The notes: generated by a model from the letters alone, not told the origin. A stretch of 64,000 bases of DNA from Candidatus Tectimicrobiota bacterium (GCA_016192455.1 JACPUC010000001.1:242110-306109); one strand, 5' to 3'; counted from the first letter of the stretch, positions 43,080 to 52,683 are shown. Program-made: numbers and translations.

Positions 43080-44687
43080 TCAGAAAAACTTGCTCCCCGG
43101 GAAGGTGGGGACGCCGGTGATCGTGCCGTTGTCCAGCGTCCAGTAGCCGGCCTGCTGCATCTGTTGCAGCGTCGAGGAGGCGGCCACAGGGTGCGAGTCC
43201 TCGACCCAGCGTCCGATGCTCGCCGCCGAGCGCACCGTCAGCGCCGAGAGCCGCACCAGCCGCCGCTTGAACTCGCGCATGGTCTTGCGCGCGTTCGCCA
43301 GCAGGCTGGAGAGCGTGCCCGCGGTGACGCTGATCAAGTCCGCCACCTCGGCGTCGAAATCCGGCGTCTCGAAGCTGACCACCTCCGGCGGCCCGGCAAA
43401 GAGGAGCAACAGGCGCTGCGCCAGGGTCTGCGCGTCGGTGTCGTCGGCGATGATGGTGAACTGCACGCTGCGGGCGACCGTGGCGCCGGCCTCCGTCACC
43501 GCGGCGGAGTCCGTCACCACGCCGCTCTTGCTGAAGTTCTTGGTGCGCGGGTCGTAGGCGTAGGCGTACTGAATCTCGTTCACATACTCCTGGTTGGGAT
43601 CGACCCGCAGCTCGAAAGAGCCGGCGGCGATGTTCACGCCCTCCTCGTAGAGCGCCGCTGTTCCCGGAAACCCAGGCACGAACCAGGTCGGAGTGTAGAG
43701 GTTGTCCGCGATCCGCAGGTCCATCCCCACCTCGTTCGCCAGGCGGGAGATGTAGTACTCGGCGGCGCGCTCCTCGGTGATGTACCAGCGCGCGGCGAGG
43801 TCGGCGAGGTCGGTGTCGAGTTGCGTGAACGCCAAGCTGTCCAGCGCCCCGGCCCCCAGCCCCACGACGTTCGCCAGCAGGTCGTCAAGCACGTCGCTGG
43901 GGTTCATCAGCAGCGTTCCGCCGCCCGCCTTCCCCTCGCACTTCACGTAAACGCGGTCCGTCTCCGGGTCGTAGGCGGTGATGCGGAACGTCGCCGCCGT
44001 CAGGTTCTCGTTGGTGTGGCTGACGTTGGCGATGCCGGTGCCGTTGCCGGGGTCCTTGCCGACCTGCGCGATTGAGAAGATGGCATGATCGGCGATCTTG
44101 AATTCGTTCACGGTGGTGTCGGTGCAGGTGAGCGGTCCCACCCAAACGCTCGACCAGTCGCCGTAGAGGAGCGGGATGCGCCGCGACGCGCCGCCGTCCT
44201 CCAGATTTGGGTAGGTCGTCGTGTTGAAGAGCGTCGGCGGCATCGGCACGCTCAGCTCGCGCGCCCGCCGGTCCTCGATCACCAGCTCCAGCGTGTCGAG
44301 GGTGCGCTTGATGCCGTCCTTCAGCCGGATGCGCCCCTGGAAGACGGTCGAGTACTCAGAGAAGGTCAACCCCTCGCCGGCGCGGATGGTGACGCTGGTG
44401 TTGGGCCAGAAGTTCGAACTGCCGTCGATCGAGGAGTCGAAGAAGCCGGAGGTGGCGTCCGCCTGGATGTTGTCGAGGATGACCGTCACCGTTCCCTGGC
44501 GCTGGATCGGGCGCAGCAGGGTGGAGAGCTCCTCGGTGATCCCCTGCACGCCGGCGACGCGGCCCTCGTAGAAGTTACCGCCGACAAGCGGCGTATCCTC
44601 CGTGGCGTAGCGCAGCGTGCCGCTGGCCAGCTCGATGTCCACGAGCACCACGAGGCCGAGAGCGGTCTTGGTGAAGTCGGTGGCCAT
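43080..44687 (-). CDS. Phage tail protein, hub/baseplate-like
   Basis: A 535-residue protein. The N-terminal part (LVDIELASGTLRYATEDTPL, GITEELSTLLRPIQRQGTVT) resembles distal tail or hub proteins that join the tube to the tip; the C-terminal GRWVEDSHPVAASSTLQQMQ and the ETPDFDAEVADLISV strand region support a large beta-structured tail component. The exact role is inferred from size and position between endolysin and fibre genes. A family A hairpin ends 15 bases upstream of the ATG. Confidence 0.65.
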   Translation of the reverse strand: MATDFTKTALGLVVLVDIELASGTLRYATEDTPLVGGNFYEGRVAGVQGITEELSTLLRPIQRQGTVTVILDNIQADATSGFFDSSIDGSSNFWPNTSVTIRAGEGLTFSEYSTVFQGRIRLKDGIKRTLDTLELVIEDRRARELSVPMPPTLFNTTTYPNLEDGGASRRIPLLYGDWSSVWVGPLTCTDTTVNEFKIADHAIFSIAQVGKDPGNGTGIANVSHTNENLTAATFRITAYDPETDRVYVKCEGKAGGGTLLMNPSDVLDDLLANVVGLGAGALDSLAFTQLDTDLADLAARWYITEERAAEYYISRLANEVGMDLRIADNLYTPTWFVPGFPGTAALYEEGVNIAAGSFELRVDPNQEYVNEIQYAYAYDPRTKNFSKSGVVTDSAAVTEAGATVARSVQFTIIADDTDAQTLAQRLLLLFAGPPEVVSFETPDFDAEVADLISVTAGTLSSLLANARKTMREFKRRLVRLSALTVRSAASIGRWVEDSHPVAASSTLQQMQQAGYWTLDNGTITGVPTFPGSKFF

Positions 44688-44702
44688 TGGAGCCCTTGCT
44701 TC

Positions 44703-44759
44703 TCCGCAGATGACGCAGATTTCACAGATTCAATCCGCGTCATCTGAGTAATCTGCGGA
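44703..44759. repeat. Family A hairpin repeat, copy A2
   Basis: Arms TCCGCAGATGAC and GTAATCTGCGGA; followed by GCAAGGGCTCC and the hub-like gene start. Confidence 0.9.
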
Positions 44760-44884
44760 TTTCCTCGTGATCCCCTGCACGCAGGCAGGAGGCGCCGAGC
44801 GGATCATCGCCGCCGCGTTCTCCGCCTGCCTACCGCCTCAAGCGGAGCAGCGCAGGCAGGCGCCGCCGCGGTGGAGCCGAAGCG

Positions 44885-45316
44885 CTACGGCACGCCGGCG
44901 TAGAAGACGTGGCGGCCGAAGCGCAGGGTCGGCTCGCGGCCGCGCGCCCACTTGGGTCTGCGTCCGGCGGCATGGTAATGCGTCGCCCCGCCGATGAAAT
45001 CGCGCACCTCGCCGGCGAGGACGAGGCTGGCGGCATCGCGGCAGTCGGCCCAGACCAGCTCGGCGTCATGGAGCCAGGGATCAACGAGCAGAACGAATCC
45101 AGACGACTTGGGGTTGAAACAGGAGTACTGCGCTGGTTTGAGCATGATCTCGCGCAGGCTGTCTCCCCACCAGCGGTGCTGACCTGGCGGCGGGACGCGG
45201 TTGATCACGGAGAGGGCCACCGCGAGCTTGCCGCGCATCGACTCGCCGCGGGCTTCGCCCCAAATGAGGCGCGCCAGTAGGGTGGCGTCATCATCGCGGT
45301 CGAAGGGGCTGGTCAT
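44885..45316 (-). CDS. SleB/CwlJ-type cell-wall hydrolase (phage endolysin)
   Basis: A 143-residue Hydrolase_2 family protein. The signature LLARLIWGEARGESMRGKLA with the catalytic glutamate (Glu21), AVALSVINRV, and GATHYHA near residue 109 are characteristic. It would cleave peptidoglycan glycan strands during lysis. ACAGGAGAG stands before the ATG. No signal peptide, so release depends on the holin. Confidence 0.85.
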   Translation of the reverse strand: MTSPFDRDDDATLLARLIWGEARGESMRGKLAVALSVINRVPPPGQHRWWGDSLREIMLKPAQYSCFNPKSSGFVLLVDPWLHDAELVWADCRDAASLVLAGEVRDFIGGATHYHAAGRRPKWARGREPTLRFGRHVFYAGVP

Positions 45317-45397
45317 CCACTCTCCTGTGAGGCGCCGCCATGAGCTTCCTCCGGAAGCTGGGAGGCGAAGGTTGAAAGGAGAAAGGTGTGAAAACGA

Positions 45398-45455
45398 TCC
45401 GCAGATTTCGCGGATTGCGCAGATTCAATCTGTGTAAATCAGCGTAATCGGCGGA
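45398..45455. repeat. Family A hairpin repeat, copy A3
   Basis: Arms TCCGCAGATTTC and GTAATCGGCGGA. This copy lies 81 bases upstream of the endolysin start. The remaining gap to 45582 holds a pyrimidine-rich CTCTCC tract (45478-45560) and no gene. Confidence 0.85.
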
Positions 45456-45582
45456 CACTCAGAGAACAGAAGTCTTCATGCTCTCCTTCATGCTCTCCTT
45501 TCTCCTCTCTCCTCTCCTGAATCCGGCGGATTCGTGTCTGCTCTCTCCTCTCCCCTTACTCCTCTTCGGCCGCCATAGGCCG

Positions 45583-46452
45583 CTACGCCGCCTCCAGCAC
45601 GGTCCACTCGATGTCGGCGTAGTCGGCGACCTTCTTGCGCACCACCATATTTCCCTCGAGCTTGCCGTAGATCAGCTCGTTGAGGTCGCTCTCGGGGCGC
45701 GGGTTGATGAGGAGCTCTTGGTTGTTGCCGACGTTGAGGAACATCTCGCGGTGGTTCGCTAGGTCGGCGGCGGCAATGTTGCGAAAGCCGAGGGCGTAGC
45801 GATGAGCGCGGCGCTGCGTGCGGCGCATGGTCTGCACCACGCCTTCGAGCTGCACCTCCTCGCCGGGGTCGAGAATGTCGGCGGCGTAGTTGGCGAGGAG
45901 GAACCGCGTCGGCTCGACGTAGACGCCGCCGACCACGCGCCCCAGCTCGATGTAGCCGGCCGGGTTCGCGGCGTCGGCGATGTGAAAGAACCACCACTGG
46001 AACGACTGCGCGAAGTAGGCGACGCCGTTGAGATGGCGCGGCGGCAGTTCGGAGGCGGCTGCGCCGCTGGTGATGAGGCCGGCGGTGATGAAGGACGCGC
46101 CCGAGGCGCCGCCGCCGGTGTTGTTGTGAGTGAAGGTCGCCACCAGCGTCGCCACGCCGTTCCAGTCGCCGGCCGTATCGCCGAGGTTCGACGTGTGACC
46201 CCACAGCCGCACCGTCGCCGCGCTGGTGAGGTTGTGATGCAGGAAGGCCCAGGCTTTGAGCTGCGTGGCCGCGCCGAAATCGAACTTCAGCCAGGCCGCC
46301 GACTCATCGGCGAGGCGCGTCACCTTGCGGATGCGGGCATCTCGCACGTTCGCCACCGGGTACTGTGTGGCGTCGGTCGGGGTGGCTCCGGTCAGCGTGA
46401 CGCCGCCGGCGTCGGTGAGGAAGTTATGCAGGATGCGGATGTTCGTCGCCAT
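45583..46452 (-). CDS. Phage distal tail / carbohydrate-binding-like protein
   Basis: A 289-residue beta-rich protein. The N-terminal half (WLKFDFGAATQLKAWAFLHH, SAATVRLWG) resembles an F5/8 type C discoidin-like fold; the C-terminal half (VEPTRFLLANYAADILDPGE, ADIEWTVLEAA) is typical of distal tail proteins that follow the tape measure gene. Position between tape measure and endolysin supports a tail-tip role. A family A repeat ends 16 bases before the ATG. Confidence 0.65.
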   Translation of the reverse strand: MATNIRILHNFLTDAGGVTLTGATPTDATQYPVANVRDARIRKVTRLADESAAWLKFDFGAATQLKAWAFLHHNLTSAATVRLWGHTSNLGDTAGDWNGVATLVATFTHNNTGGGASGASFITAGLITSGAAASELPPRHLNGVAYFAQSFQWWFFHIADAANPAGYIELGRVVGGVYVEPTRFLLANYAADILDPGEEVQLEGVVQTMRRTQRRAHRYALGFRNIAAADLANHREMFLNVGNNQELLINPRPESDLNELIYGKLEGNMVVRKKVADYADIEWTVLEAA

Positions 46453-46468
46453 TATAAGTCCTTGAGTA

Positions 46469-46525
46469 TCCGCTGATTACACAGATTACGCAGATTCAAT
46501 CTGCGGCATCAGCGCAATCTGCGGA
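46469..46525. repeat. Family A hairpin repeat, copy A4
   Basis: Arms TCCGCTGATTAC and GCAATCTGCGGA. Fills the gap between two phage genes; followed by TCAAGGAC and the start. Confidence 0.88.
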
Positions 46526-46544
46526 TTCTCCTTCGTCCCTGCAT

Positions 46545-47038
46545 TCAACCGTTCTGCGGGCCTCGGCGGTGAACCTTGCCGCAGCATGGGCAGCGGGGCA
46601 CGTCGATCTTGCGCAGTTCGACGAGCAACTCCTGGCCGGCCCTGCGGCAATCGAGCTTCTCGAACCGGGCCCAGGTGTAGTGGGGGTATTTTTCGCCGAA
46701 GTACGTGCCGGGAATGCAGAAATCGAGCGTCTGCTCGGTCGGGAACCGTCTGTGCGTCGGGTCGGTGAAGCTGTTTTCCGTTTGCCAGAACCCGGTGCGG
46801 ACGTGCAGCAGGGCGCGCGGTTTCAGGAGCGATGGCACTCCTCGATGAAGGGCCAGAAGGCGCGCGGCGCGAGGTGCTCGATGATGTCGAGCGCCCACAT
46901 CTCCTCGGCTCGCTCGTCCGCGAAGGGCCAGGGGAACGATTCGAGGTCGAGGATGAGATCGGCGGCGCCGCACTGGCGGAAATCGACGCCCAGAGCGCCG
47001 GGGATCGCCAGGTTTCCGCAGCCGAGGTTGAGGTTCAT
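46545..47038 (-). pseudogene. Class I SAM-dependent methyltransferase, frameshifted
   Basis: Two overlapping frames together give one methyltransferase of about 160 residues. The first (from 47038) has the SAM-binding start NLGCGNLAIPGALGVDF and WALDIIEHLAPRAFWPFIEE. It ends in TGA right after CHRS, while the next frame continues LLKPRALLHVRTGFWQTEN, then DRRAGQELLVELRKIDVPRC-like sequence to 46545. One base appears to be missing near 46826. Phage-borne decoration or DNA-modifying methyltransferase; broken, or an assembly error. Confidence 0.7.
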
Positions 47039-47054
47039 GGCAAGCTCTTGGTTA

Positions 47055-47112
47055 TCCGCAGATTACACAGATTCCGCAGATTGAATCTGTGAAAATCGGC
47101 GCAATCTGCGGA
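47055..47112. repeat. Family A hairpin repeat, copy A5
   Basis: Arms TCCGCAGATTAC and GCAATCTGCGGA; ends 16 bases upstream of the methyltransferase start. Confidence 0.88.
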
Positions 47113-47198
47113 TCGTCTCCTACGAGCCATCGAGGCGCCGGTCGTCGCGGACAAAGAACTCGCCGCGGCTAGCTTCGCCCCTCACCCCCGCGAATTTA

Positions 47199-47262
47199 GA
47201 ACCACAGATGAACACGGATAAACACGGATAATCAGTGTCCATCAGTGTTTATCCGTGGTTCC
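47199..47262. repeat. Family B hairpin repeat, copy B4
   Basis: Arms GAACCACAGATGAACACGG and ATCCGTGGTTC; abuts the stop codon of the tape measure gene. Confidence 0.8.
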
Positions 47263-47263
47263 C

Positions 47264-50263
47264 TCATGACCCGTTGATCCGGCCGTCGGCGTCGACGAAG
47301 AGTTCGCCGCGGCGGCCCATCTCGATGATCAGGCGCTTCATGTGGTCGCGCGTCACCTCGGCGATGACTCGGCCGTCGGTGACGAGCTGGATCGTTTGGC
47401 GGTCGTTGATCTCGACATTGATGGGCGCGGGGCGTGAACCATTGCCGGCGGGCGTCACCTGCTCGCCGGCGTGGAGAAAGGCCAGGCCGGTGCGCGGCAT
47501 CACGCCGCCTTCCTGGAAGGAGGGGATGCCGCTGAATCCGAGGCTCTGCTGGCGAATGCGGATGAATGTGCCGATCACGTCGGCTCCGGCTCCCTGCGTC
47601 AGGAGGTTGCGGGCCTCGTTCTGAATTTGCTCCCAGATGGCTTGGTCGCGGGCCGAAAGGCCGCCCTGCGCTCCCTGCGCCGCGGCGAGCGATTGCGGCG
47701 ACGGCAGCCGCGCCTGGGCGGCGAGGTCGAGGACGCGGCTGAGCTCGGTAGGGAATCCGGCCAGCGCTCCGAGAGCGAGGGTGAGCTGGCTGAAATCGGG
47801 CAGCTCCGCGCGGGCGGCCTGTGCGATCTCCGCCGCCGTGGGCGGCTCGCGGCGCCCGGCGAAGAGCGTGTTCAGCTCGCCCAGGCGCGTCTCGATGAGG
47901 CCGAGCTGAGCCAACCTCTCCGTGTTCGTGTCGATGGCGCGCAGCAAGTCCGCCTGCTCGTTGAACCCCGCCGCGGCGATGGCCCGCACCTCCTCCAGCT
48001 TCGATTCCAGCGCCGCCCGCACGGCCTCCTGGGCCGCCACGAAAGAGCCGCCCATGCCCAGCTCGGCGAGGACCGCTTGGTTCGCGTCGATGATTTCCTG
48101 CTGCGCGCCGATTTGGGCCGCGAACGCGGCGTCGCTGATGTCGGCGAGGCCCTTCAGCTCGGCCACCATCTGATTCCGGCCTTCGCTGAACTCGTCGATG
48201 GTCAGGTCGGCGTTTTGCGATTGCAGTTCGAGGAGCTGCTGAAGAACATTGCGGCCCTGGCCGACGAGGGCGAGGGCGGTGTCCGGCTGGAGGTTTGGCG
48301 CGGCGAGGCGGACGGCGATGTCGGCGCGCTGGCCCATCAGGCGGGCCAGGCGGGCGGCGCGGGCCTCCTCCGGAAGCAGGCCGCGCAGGGACGCCTCGAA
48401 GGCTTGTTCCTCGATATCGGCGCGGGCGAGGCGCTGCTGACGGGTGAGGTCCTCGACGGCGCGGGAGGCGGCGGTGTTCTCCTGACGCAGGCGGTCGAGG
48501 ACGGAGGCGAAGCGCGTCGCGGCGCTGGTCAGACCCTCGAAGATGTTTTGCAGCCCCTCCGGCCCGGCGCCCGCGCCGCCCTCGGCAAGGACGCGGCTAA
48601 AGGCGGCGAAGCTCTCAAGGGCGCCCTTGATCTGCGCCTGGGCGGTGGGCGGGCGAAGCTGGAAGAGCGTGGCGCTCACTTCCTCGATGACTCCGGCGAA
48701 GCCCTGGGCCTGCGCGAAGGTGCGCGCCGTGAACCCCTCGGCGGCTTTCTGGAGGGTTTCAAGAAACTGCGCGAACTCCTCGTTAAAGGCCCGCACGCGG
48801 TCAAGGTCGCCGGGCGAGGCGAAGACGCGGAAAAGCTCGGCGATCTGTTCGAGGCCCTGGACAACCACGCTTCCAGCGCCCAGGGACTCCGCCGTCAGCC
48901 CATGCTCCGGCGCCTCGCGCCCGAAAGGAGTCGCGCCCGTGACCTCGAACCCGGCGCCGGCGAGGCGAGACAAGAAGAGCGAGCGCTGGAGGTCGGCGCG
49001 CTTGCCAAGTTGGGCGTCGCTGAAGATGCCCTCGTTGCCCACCGGCAGCTCGAAGCGGCGGTTCACCACGCCGGAGAAGAAGCTGGCGGGAAAGGCTCCG
49101 CTGGTCGCCACGGCGCGCACACCAGCCTCGCCGCCAAGAAGGCTCACCACCCCCTCGGCCACCGTGCCCGCCAACTCCCGCGTCGGGCCGAACAGACGGA
49201 GACGGTTGCGGGTGACGCCGGAGAAGCGCTCGATGCTGGCGGGCAGGCCTGCGAGGCCGCCCGCCAGGCTGCCCGCGGCGGCTCCGCCGAGTGGTCCCTG
49301 GGCGAGGGCGGCGAGGCCGGCGTTGACGCCCTGCAGCGTGCCGCGCAGGCCGGCGAAGGACTCCTCGAGGAGCTTCGCCTGGCGCTCCAGCTCCTTGGCG
49401 CGGCCGGACTTGCCAAAGAACGAGAACGCCAGGGCGCCGAGGCCGACAGCGATGCCGATGGGGCCGAGGATCGAGGCGGCGCCGGCGGCTCCCGCGCCCG
49501 CCGAAAGCGCCGCGTCCGCGGCCAGGCCGGAGGCGAATGCTGGCGTGGCGCCCAGCGCGGCGGAGGAAACGGCGGCGCCGCCGCCGATCCCCAGCAGCGA
49601 GCCGACGCTGCGCCCGAGGCCGAGGAGGTTAAAGGCCGGCGAGACGCCCGCGCTCCCGCCGCCGCCGGAGCCGAATGCGGGTGAGGCGCCCGTGCCCCCA
49701 AGGCGGCCGATGGCGCCGAAAATCCCTTGCACGCTGGAGAGCGATCCGAGAACCCGTCCAACGCCGCCGCCCACGTTGATGCCGAAGTTGCGCAGCAGAT
49801 TGACGATGTTGCCCAGCAGGCTCTGCATTGCTCCAAGCAGGCCAAGGCCGCGTTCCTGCTCGTCGTTGAGTTGCCGCATTTCGATGCTCGCCATTGCGGC
49901 GGCGCCCGCATACGTTCGCGTCCCCTCCTCAACCCCTTCAATGCTCTGCTGCAGCTCGTCGAACCGCTGAGCCGCCTGCTGGGGGGCGCGCATCGCCGCC
50001 AAGCGCTGCTCATATGCTCCGAGGGCGTCGCGCTGTTTCGTCACCTGCTGCGCCACCGCCGCCGCAGTCCTCCCCAGGAGTTCCTGTTGCTGCTGCATGG
50101 GAACGAGTGCGCTGGCGGCCTGCTCGCCGCGACCCGTCACGCGCTCGAGCGCCCGCTCCAGCGCCTCGAACGAGGCGCGCAAGCGCTGCACCGCCGGCTC
50201 CAAAGCCTGCGCCGCTCTGACAGCATCGTCGGTGGGGAAGTCACGGCTCGCTTCAGTATCCAT
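47264..50263 (-). CDS. Phage tail tape measure protein
   Basis: A 999-residue protein that sets tail length and is threaded through the tube. It is helical and Ala/Gln/Glu-rich with coiled-coil stretches (ALEPAVQRLRASFEALERAL, MQQQQELLGRTAAAVAQQVT), and has glycine/alanine-rich hydrophobic segments around residues 230-300 (LLGIGGGAAVSSAALGATPA, ILGPIGIAVGLGALAFSFFG), typical of tape measures. The ATG at 50263 is used; the frame is open to 50335. Tail assembly chaperone genes, which normally precede it, are not adjacent but 9.5 kb away at 59857-60620. Confidence 0.85.
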   Translation of the reverse strand: MDTEASRDFPTDDAVRAAQALEPAVQRLRASFEALERALERVTGRGEQAASALVPMQQQQELLGRTAAAVAQQVTKQRDALGAYEQRLAAMRAPQQAAQRFDELQQSIEGVEEGTRTYAGAAAMASIEMRQLNDEQERGLGLLGAMQSLLGNIVNLLRNFGINVGGGVGRVLGSLSSVQGIFGAIGRLGGTGASPAFGSGGGGSAGVSPAFNLLGLGRSVGSLLGIGGGAAVSSAALGATPAFASGLAADAALSAGAGAAGAASILGPIGIAVGLGALAFSFFGKSGRAKELERQAKLLEESFAGLRGTLQGVNAGLAALAQGPLGGAAAGSLAGGLAGLPASIERFSGVTRNRLRLFGPTRELAGTVAEGVVSLLGGEAGVRAVATSGAFPASFFSGVVNRRFELPVGNEGIFSDAQLGKRADLQRSLFLSRLAGAGFEVTGATPFGREAPEHGLTAESLGAGSVVVQGLEQIAELFRVFASPGDLDRVRAFNEEFAQFLETLQKAAEGFTARTFAQAQGFAGVIEEVSATLFQLRPPTAQAQIKGALESFAAFSRVLAEGGAGAGPEGLQNIFEGLTSAATRFASVLDRLRQENTAASRAVEDLTRQQRLARADIEEQAFEASLRGLLPEEARAARLARLMGQRADIAVRLAAPNLQPDTALALVGQGRNVLQQLLELQSQNADLTIDEFSEGRNQMVAELKGLADISDAAFAAQIGAQQEIIDANQAVLAELGMGGSFVAAQEAVRAALESKLEEVRAIAAAGFNEQADLLRAIDTNTERLAQLGLIETRLGELNTLFAGRREPPTAAEIAQAARAELPDFSQLTLALGALAGFPTELSRVLDLAAQARLPSPQSLAAAQGAQGGLSARDQAIWEQIQNEARNLLTQGAGADVIGTFIRIRQQSLGFSGIPSFQEGGVMPRTGLAFLHAGEQVTPAGNGSRPAPINVEINDRQTIQLVTDGRVIAEVTRDHMKRLIIEMGRRGELFVDADGRINGS

Positions 50264-50616
50264 ACCCTTGCCACTCGTTGCAGTCTGGGGTGAGGCCCGG
50301 AGTTCAAGCGTGCCCCGCTTCGCGCCCTCCACCACGCTGGCGGAGAGCTTTCGGTCCCCCGCGGGGCGGGCGCAGCATGGCGAGACATTGCCCTCCGGCT
50401 TGCGGCGTCGCTGTCAGTTGCTGTCCCGGCCGAAGGGAGAGGAAGGGTGCAATGCCGCACGTGCCAGCAGAGGGAGCGCCTGGCATCGAGGCGGAGGAGG
50501 CGAGGAACAAGCGTGGTCCCCGGAGCAGGCGCATCAGCGCGCGGCGGCTCTCACTCCCCCCTCACTTAGGGGTTGCAAGTGAACCTCCCGCGACGCGCCG
50601 CCGGCGCTCCTTTCAT

Positions 50617-50645
50617 TTGACAGGTGGGGTCCGCTGGCGTAGGCT
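50617..50645 (+). promoter_or_regulatory. Promoter of the MoxR-VWA genes
   Basis: TTGACA (50617-50622), 17 bases, TAGGCT (50640-50645), about 110 bases upstream of the MoxR gene. The gap 50264-50757 holds no recognised gene. Confidence 0.7.
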
Positions 50646-50757
50646 ACCGGCGAGGCAAAGAGCCGTGACGGGGACCGCGCAGGGTGAGCTGCGCCGGGCG
50701 CGCTTGGGTGTTGGTATGTCGAAGCCCTGAGCGTCTTGGAACAGGGCGGAGGATGGC

Positions 50758-51615
50758 ATGGATCACACGAATGGGTTCGACCAATTCACGGGCACGAAGA
50801 AATACATCGTCTCCCAAGAGCTGCGGCATGCGGTCAACGTCTCCATCGCCCTTGGTCGGCCACTCCTCGTCAAGGGTGAGCCGGGCACCGGGAAGACGCT
50901 GCTGGCCCACAACATCGCGCACGGGCTCACCAAGCCGCTGCTGGTGTGGAACATCAAGTCCACGACGAAGGCGCGCGAGGGCCTCTACGTCTACGACACG
51001 GTGCAGCGCCTGAACGACAGCCGCTTCGGCGACAAGGATGTCTCCGACATCCGGCAGTACATCAAGCTCGGCCAGCTCGGCCAGGCCTTCGCAGCCCAGG
51101 AGCAAGGCGTGCTCCTGATCGACGAGGTGGACAAGGCGGACCTCGAGTTCCCCAATGACCTCCTCAACGAGCTGGACGAAATGGCCTTCCACGTCGCGGA
51201 GACGGGGGAGACGATCAGGGCGAAGCAGCGGCCCATCGTCATCATCACCAGCAACTCCGAGAAGGAACTGCCGGACGCCTTCCTGCGGCGCTGCATCTTC
51301 CACTACATCGAGTTCCCCGCCCCGGAGATGATGGAGCGCATCGTCAAGGTGCACGTGCCGGACCTCACCCAGAGCCTCATGCGCGAGTGCCTGAAGAAGT
51401 TCTACTGGCTGCGCGAGATCGATGAGTTCCGCAAGAAACCGTCCACGAGCGAGCTGATCGACTGGATCATTGCGCTGCGGCGCGGCGGCATCACTGAAGA
51501 GGCCCTGGCGGAGGAGTTTCCCTTCCTCGGCGTGCTGTTGAAGAACGAAATTGATGTCGAACTGTTCCATGGCCGCCGCAAGGGCATTTCGGGGTACCAG
51601 CATCGGTATAATTAA
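50758..51615 (+). CDS. MoxR-family AAA+ ATPase
   Basis: A 285-residue MoxR-type chaperone ATPase. Walker A is GEPGTGKT at residues 40-47, Walker B is VLLIDEVDKAD near 118-128, and the sensor region includes IIITSNSEKELPDAFLRRC. These proteins work with VWA-domain partners to activate or insert metal centres of oxidoreductases. GGAGG lies 6 bases before the ATG. Its VWA partner follows at 52820 after an AT-rich insert. Confidence 0.93.
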   Translation: MDHTNGFDQFTGTKKYIVSQELRHAVNVSIALGRPLLVKGEPGTGKTLLAHNIAHGLTKPLLVWNIKSTTKAREGLYVYDTVQRLNDSRFGDKDVSDIRQYIKLGQLGQAFAAQEQGVLLIDEVDKADLEFPNDLLNELDEMAFHVAETGETIRAKQRPIVIITSNSEKELPDAFLRRCIFHYIEFPAPEMMERIVKVHVPDLTQSLMRECLKKFYWLREIDEFRKKPSTSELIDWIIALRRGGITEEALAEEFPFLGVLLKNEIDVELFHGRRKGISGYQHRYN

Positions 51616-51726
51616 CGAATGTCTACAGGATATGAAATTCGCATTGCCAAGCCGGGAAACAGTTGAGGACCCAACCTCGAGAGAAGATCGTGAAGCTGTT
51701 GGTTGCCGTTACTCGGTGCCTTGATC

Positions 51727-51741
51727 ACAGCTCGTGAGGTA
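51727..51741. repeat. Short direct repeat flanking an insert, left copy
   Basis: ACAGCTCGTGAGGTA; matched with one mismatch by ACAGCCCGTGAGGTA at 52782-52796. Confidence 0.6.
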
Positions 51742-51763
51742 ACGAAAGGAGTACGAAAACCAG

Positions 51764-52216
51764 ATGGGCACCTGTAGCCGCTTAGCAACCATGCTGGATG
51801 CTGAGATGTTGGCACGTCATGGGGTTAGTATTGCTCCTCCAGGAACGCCCGATGCGTCGTTGCCCTCAAAATCAGGTCGTCGTGTTGCGTGGGAACTAGG
51901 TGTCCGCTATTTGCTTAAGTACGTGTTTGATTGGCAAATCGACGTCATTACGAAAGGGACTGAGAAGAAGCAGTACGTCACACCAACTCCCTATTCCCCT
52001 GAAGACGTGATGACCTGGCTTGCGCTTCCCGCGCCTAATCAACCTCGGAAGTACGTTCTCGTTCTCAAGGCGGAAGCGGTAAGGGATATTAAGGGGCGTC
52101 GCTGGATCCGCTTTGGCGGGGGAATTGAATTCATTCTCCCGGCTGGTTTTTCCGCGGATGCGATCGCGGATGTCGGCACATCCCCAGGAACCCAATGGCC
52201 CCTTCTCGTCAGCTAG
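51764..52216 (+). CDS. Unknown protein in the MoxR-VWA insert (1)
   Basis: A 150-residue protein, AT-richer than both flanking genes. The C-terminal half (KYVLVLKAEAVRDIKGRRWI, then RFGGGIEFILPAGF) has a GGGxEFxLP pattern faintly like the end of TNT-type toxin domains; this is weak and from memory only. No signal peptide or membrane span. The start is uncertain (GGAG is 12 bases upstream of 51764; an in-frame ATG at 51791 is possible). It overlaps the next gene's upstream region. Confidence 0.55.
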   Translation: MGTCSRLATMLDAEMLARHGVSIAPPGTPDASLPSKSGRRVAWELGVRYLLKYVFDWQIDVITKGTEKKQYVTPTPYSPEDVMTWLALPAPNQPRKYVLVLKAEAVRDIKGRRWIRFGGGIEFILPAGFSADAIADVGTSPGTQWPLLVS

Positions 52217-52227
52217 GAAGTCGGTGT

Positions 52228-52683
52228 ATGCCGTTATACAATCTGCTCACTGAGCTTGCTGATATATTTGATTCCGTGTTGCGACAACAGGAATACGTGA
52301 AGTTTGAAGACCCTGGAGAGAGACATGGCAGTTTAGAAACAACATGGGTACTTCGGGACAAGCAAAGTATCTCCCGGTATATCACCTTAGCTATCACAGA
52401 AGAAAATGCTGGTGAAATTCCTTCACTGCCCCGCATTGAAATTTGGATAGGAGTCGATGATCATACGTCCTATGTTCGACAGCTTGTGAGTAGTTTTCTC
52501 TTGTGGTTTTGGCCTCCACCGAGCTCTGAATTCAAACACGTTCTTCAAGAAAAGGCTGAACATGCGCTCAACCGAGTCAACAGCTTAAGCACCGGCGACC
52601 TTACAGAATCCTATGCCTATTTGACACCTGTAGCTAAAGTGCCCAAACGTATCCAAGAATGCGATGAACCGGGAAGGGAATAA
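52228..52683 (+). CDS. Unknown protein in the MoxR-VWA insert (2)
   Basis: A 151-residue acidic soluble protein, AT-rich. The ATG at 52228 has AGGAAG 8 bases upstream and lies 11 bases after the stop of the preceding gene, so the two are co-transcribed. Segments such as TWVLRDKQSISRYITLAITE and FLLWFWPPPSSEFKHVLQEK give no recognised family. A toxin-immunity pair is one possibility suggested only by size, pairing and foreign composition. Confidence 0.55.
   Translation: MPLYNLLTELADIFDSVLRQQEYVKFEDPGERHGSLETTWVLRDKQSISRYITLAITEENAGEIPSLPRIEIWIGVDDHTSYVRQLVSSFLLWFWPPPSSEFKHVLQEKAEHALNRVNSLSTGDLTESYAYLTPVAKVPKRIQECDEPGRE

Noticed and set aside
47471-49970. Plus-strand frame of over 700 codons opposite the tape measure gene
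   Set aside because: Its composition is that of an antisense shadow (Arg/Gly/Glu/Leu-rich, no domain), while the minus strand shows coiled coils and hydrophobic segments typical of a tape measure.
50264-50757. Search for a hidden chaperone remnant upstream of the tape measure gene
   Set aside because: No frame there resembles the chaperones at 59.9-60.6 kb, nor is there a slippery heptamer.
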